From Candidatus Defluviibacillus avedoerensis (GTDB lineage Bacteria > Pseudomonadota > Gammaproteobacteria > Burkholderiales > Burkholderiaceae_C), in contig JADJBS010000001.1 of the NCBI GenBank assembly GCA_016703665.1, forward strand, positions 1 to 64,000: 64,000 nt of DNA. Direction: 5' to 3'. The first letter of the stretch is position 1, and each line of letters starts with the position of its first letter. This document shows, piece by piece, positions 63,791-64,000 of the stretch. The position numbers were made by a program, and so were the translations under genes. Under the pieces are notes generated by a model. That model was not told where the DNA came from, ran no database searches, and saw only the letters and a program-made list of their open reading frames with translations.

Positions 63791-64000
63791 AGCGTTTTAT
63801 CTCTCGGTCGTTAGCTTTGCGAAAGCTGATCACGCGGATGCCGTCAGCCTCTCCGCAAAGCAGAGCACATGCAGCCTGGAATCCAGCTGCCCACGGCGGT
63901 AGCGCGTTTCACCATAGTCGTTACGTGTGTCGATCTGGACCAGGGCCGATTCAAAGTCAAAGTCGGAAACCCGCTCAAAGGCCAAGCCTCTCTCGCGGAT
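63777..64000 (-). CDS. brnT: BrnT-type toxin, 5' part outside the window, frameshifted
   Basis: IRERGLAFERVSDFDFESAL, VQIDTRNDYGETRYR and, after an indel near 63860, ADGIRVISFRKANDREIKRY ENR form a BrnT toxin, a RelE-fold ribonuclease. The gene begins to the right of the window. Its stop lies within the first codons of the BrnA gene. Confidence 0.75.

Noticed and set aside
1..64000. CRISPR arrays, rRNA or tRNA genes, complete insertion sequences
   Set aside because: No regularly spaced direct repeats, no rRNA-like sequence, no transposase with terminal repeats and no convincing tRNA cloverleaf were seen by eye; a tRNA scan was not possible.

Overview
The window looks like a piece of a betaproteobacterial chromosome (Burkholderiales, most likely Comamonadaceae). 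The reasons are the dnaA-dnaN-gyrB order, the GC-rich code, two orphan Bug/TctC-type binding proteins, a liv-type ABC cluster followed by an acyl-CoA synthetase, and the style of the GC-rich intergenic hairpins. The genus cannot be fixed from the sequence alone.

Layout. 1-4910: dnaA (3' part), dnaN and gyrB, all + strand and all broken by many single-base indels. 4915-7621: two type II toxin-antitoxin modules (HigB/HigA with a metallopeptidase-type antitoxin, and an RHH/PemK-like pair), each with a palindromic operator, then an integrase scrap. 7969-18340: a visibly AT-richer defence island. A + strand operon encodes a GHKL (MutL/MORC-like) ATPase, a Z1 helicase-like protein, a PD-(D/E)XK protein and an AIPR protein. 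A convergent - strand operon encodes Vsr and two different cytosine-5 methyltransferases. This matches the architecture known as Mza or the MutL/Z1 restriction systems. 18542-24227: K+ channel with a C-terminal zinc ribbon, ilvD, LytM-type lipoprotein, ahpF and ahpC. 24368-32295: sugar or sugar-acid operon (hydratase, ABC importer, b561-like protein, SMP-30 lactonase) with a LacI-type regulator and a GTTACCGGTAAC operator. 32371-34713: serC and serA. 34827-36460: YebC-family gene, then a two-gene operon behind a near-ideal LexA/SOS promoter (55-aa cationic peptide plus membrane protein), which is the best candidate for something undescribed. 36615-45499: livKHMGF, acyl-CoA ligase, class V aminotransferase and MFS exporter. 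45513-48615: LLM flavin oxidoreductase and a heme b/Fe-S membrane redox pair. 48672-60408: two divergent operons around a GntR/FCD regulator, with CoA-transferase, enoyl-CoA hydratase, thiolase, ScoAB, two Bug binding proteins, an M20 amidase and a C45 acyltransferase-type hydrolase. 60409-64000: second accessory patch (membrane-anchored unknown, orphan PLD-type protein, nucleotidyltransferase-like protein, BrnT/BrnA remnant).

Sequence quality. Essential genes carry frameshifts throughout 1-4.9 kb and the same density continues to about 17 kb. From about 18.5 to 60.3 kb nearly every gene is open (exception: the aminotransferase at 42.9-44.1 kb). Indels return after 60.3 kb. Most frameshifts near the left end are therefore best read as sequencing or assembly errors, and defence genes there should not be called pseudogenes on this evidence alone.
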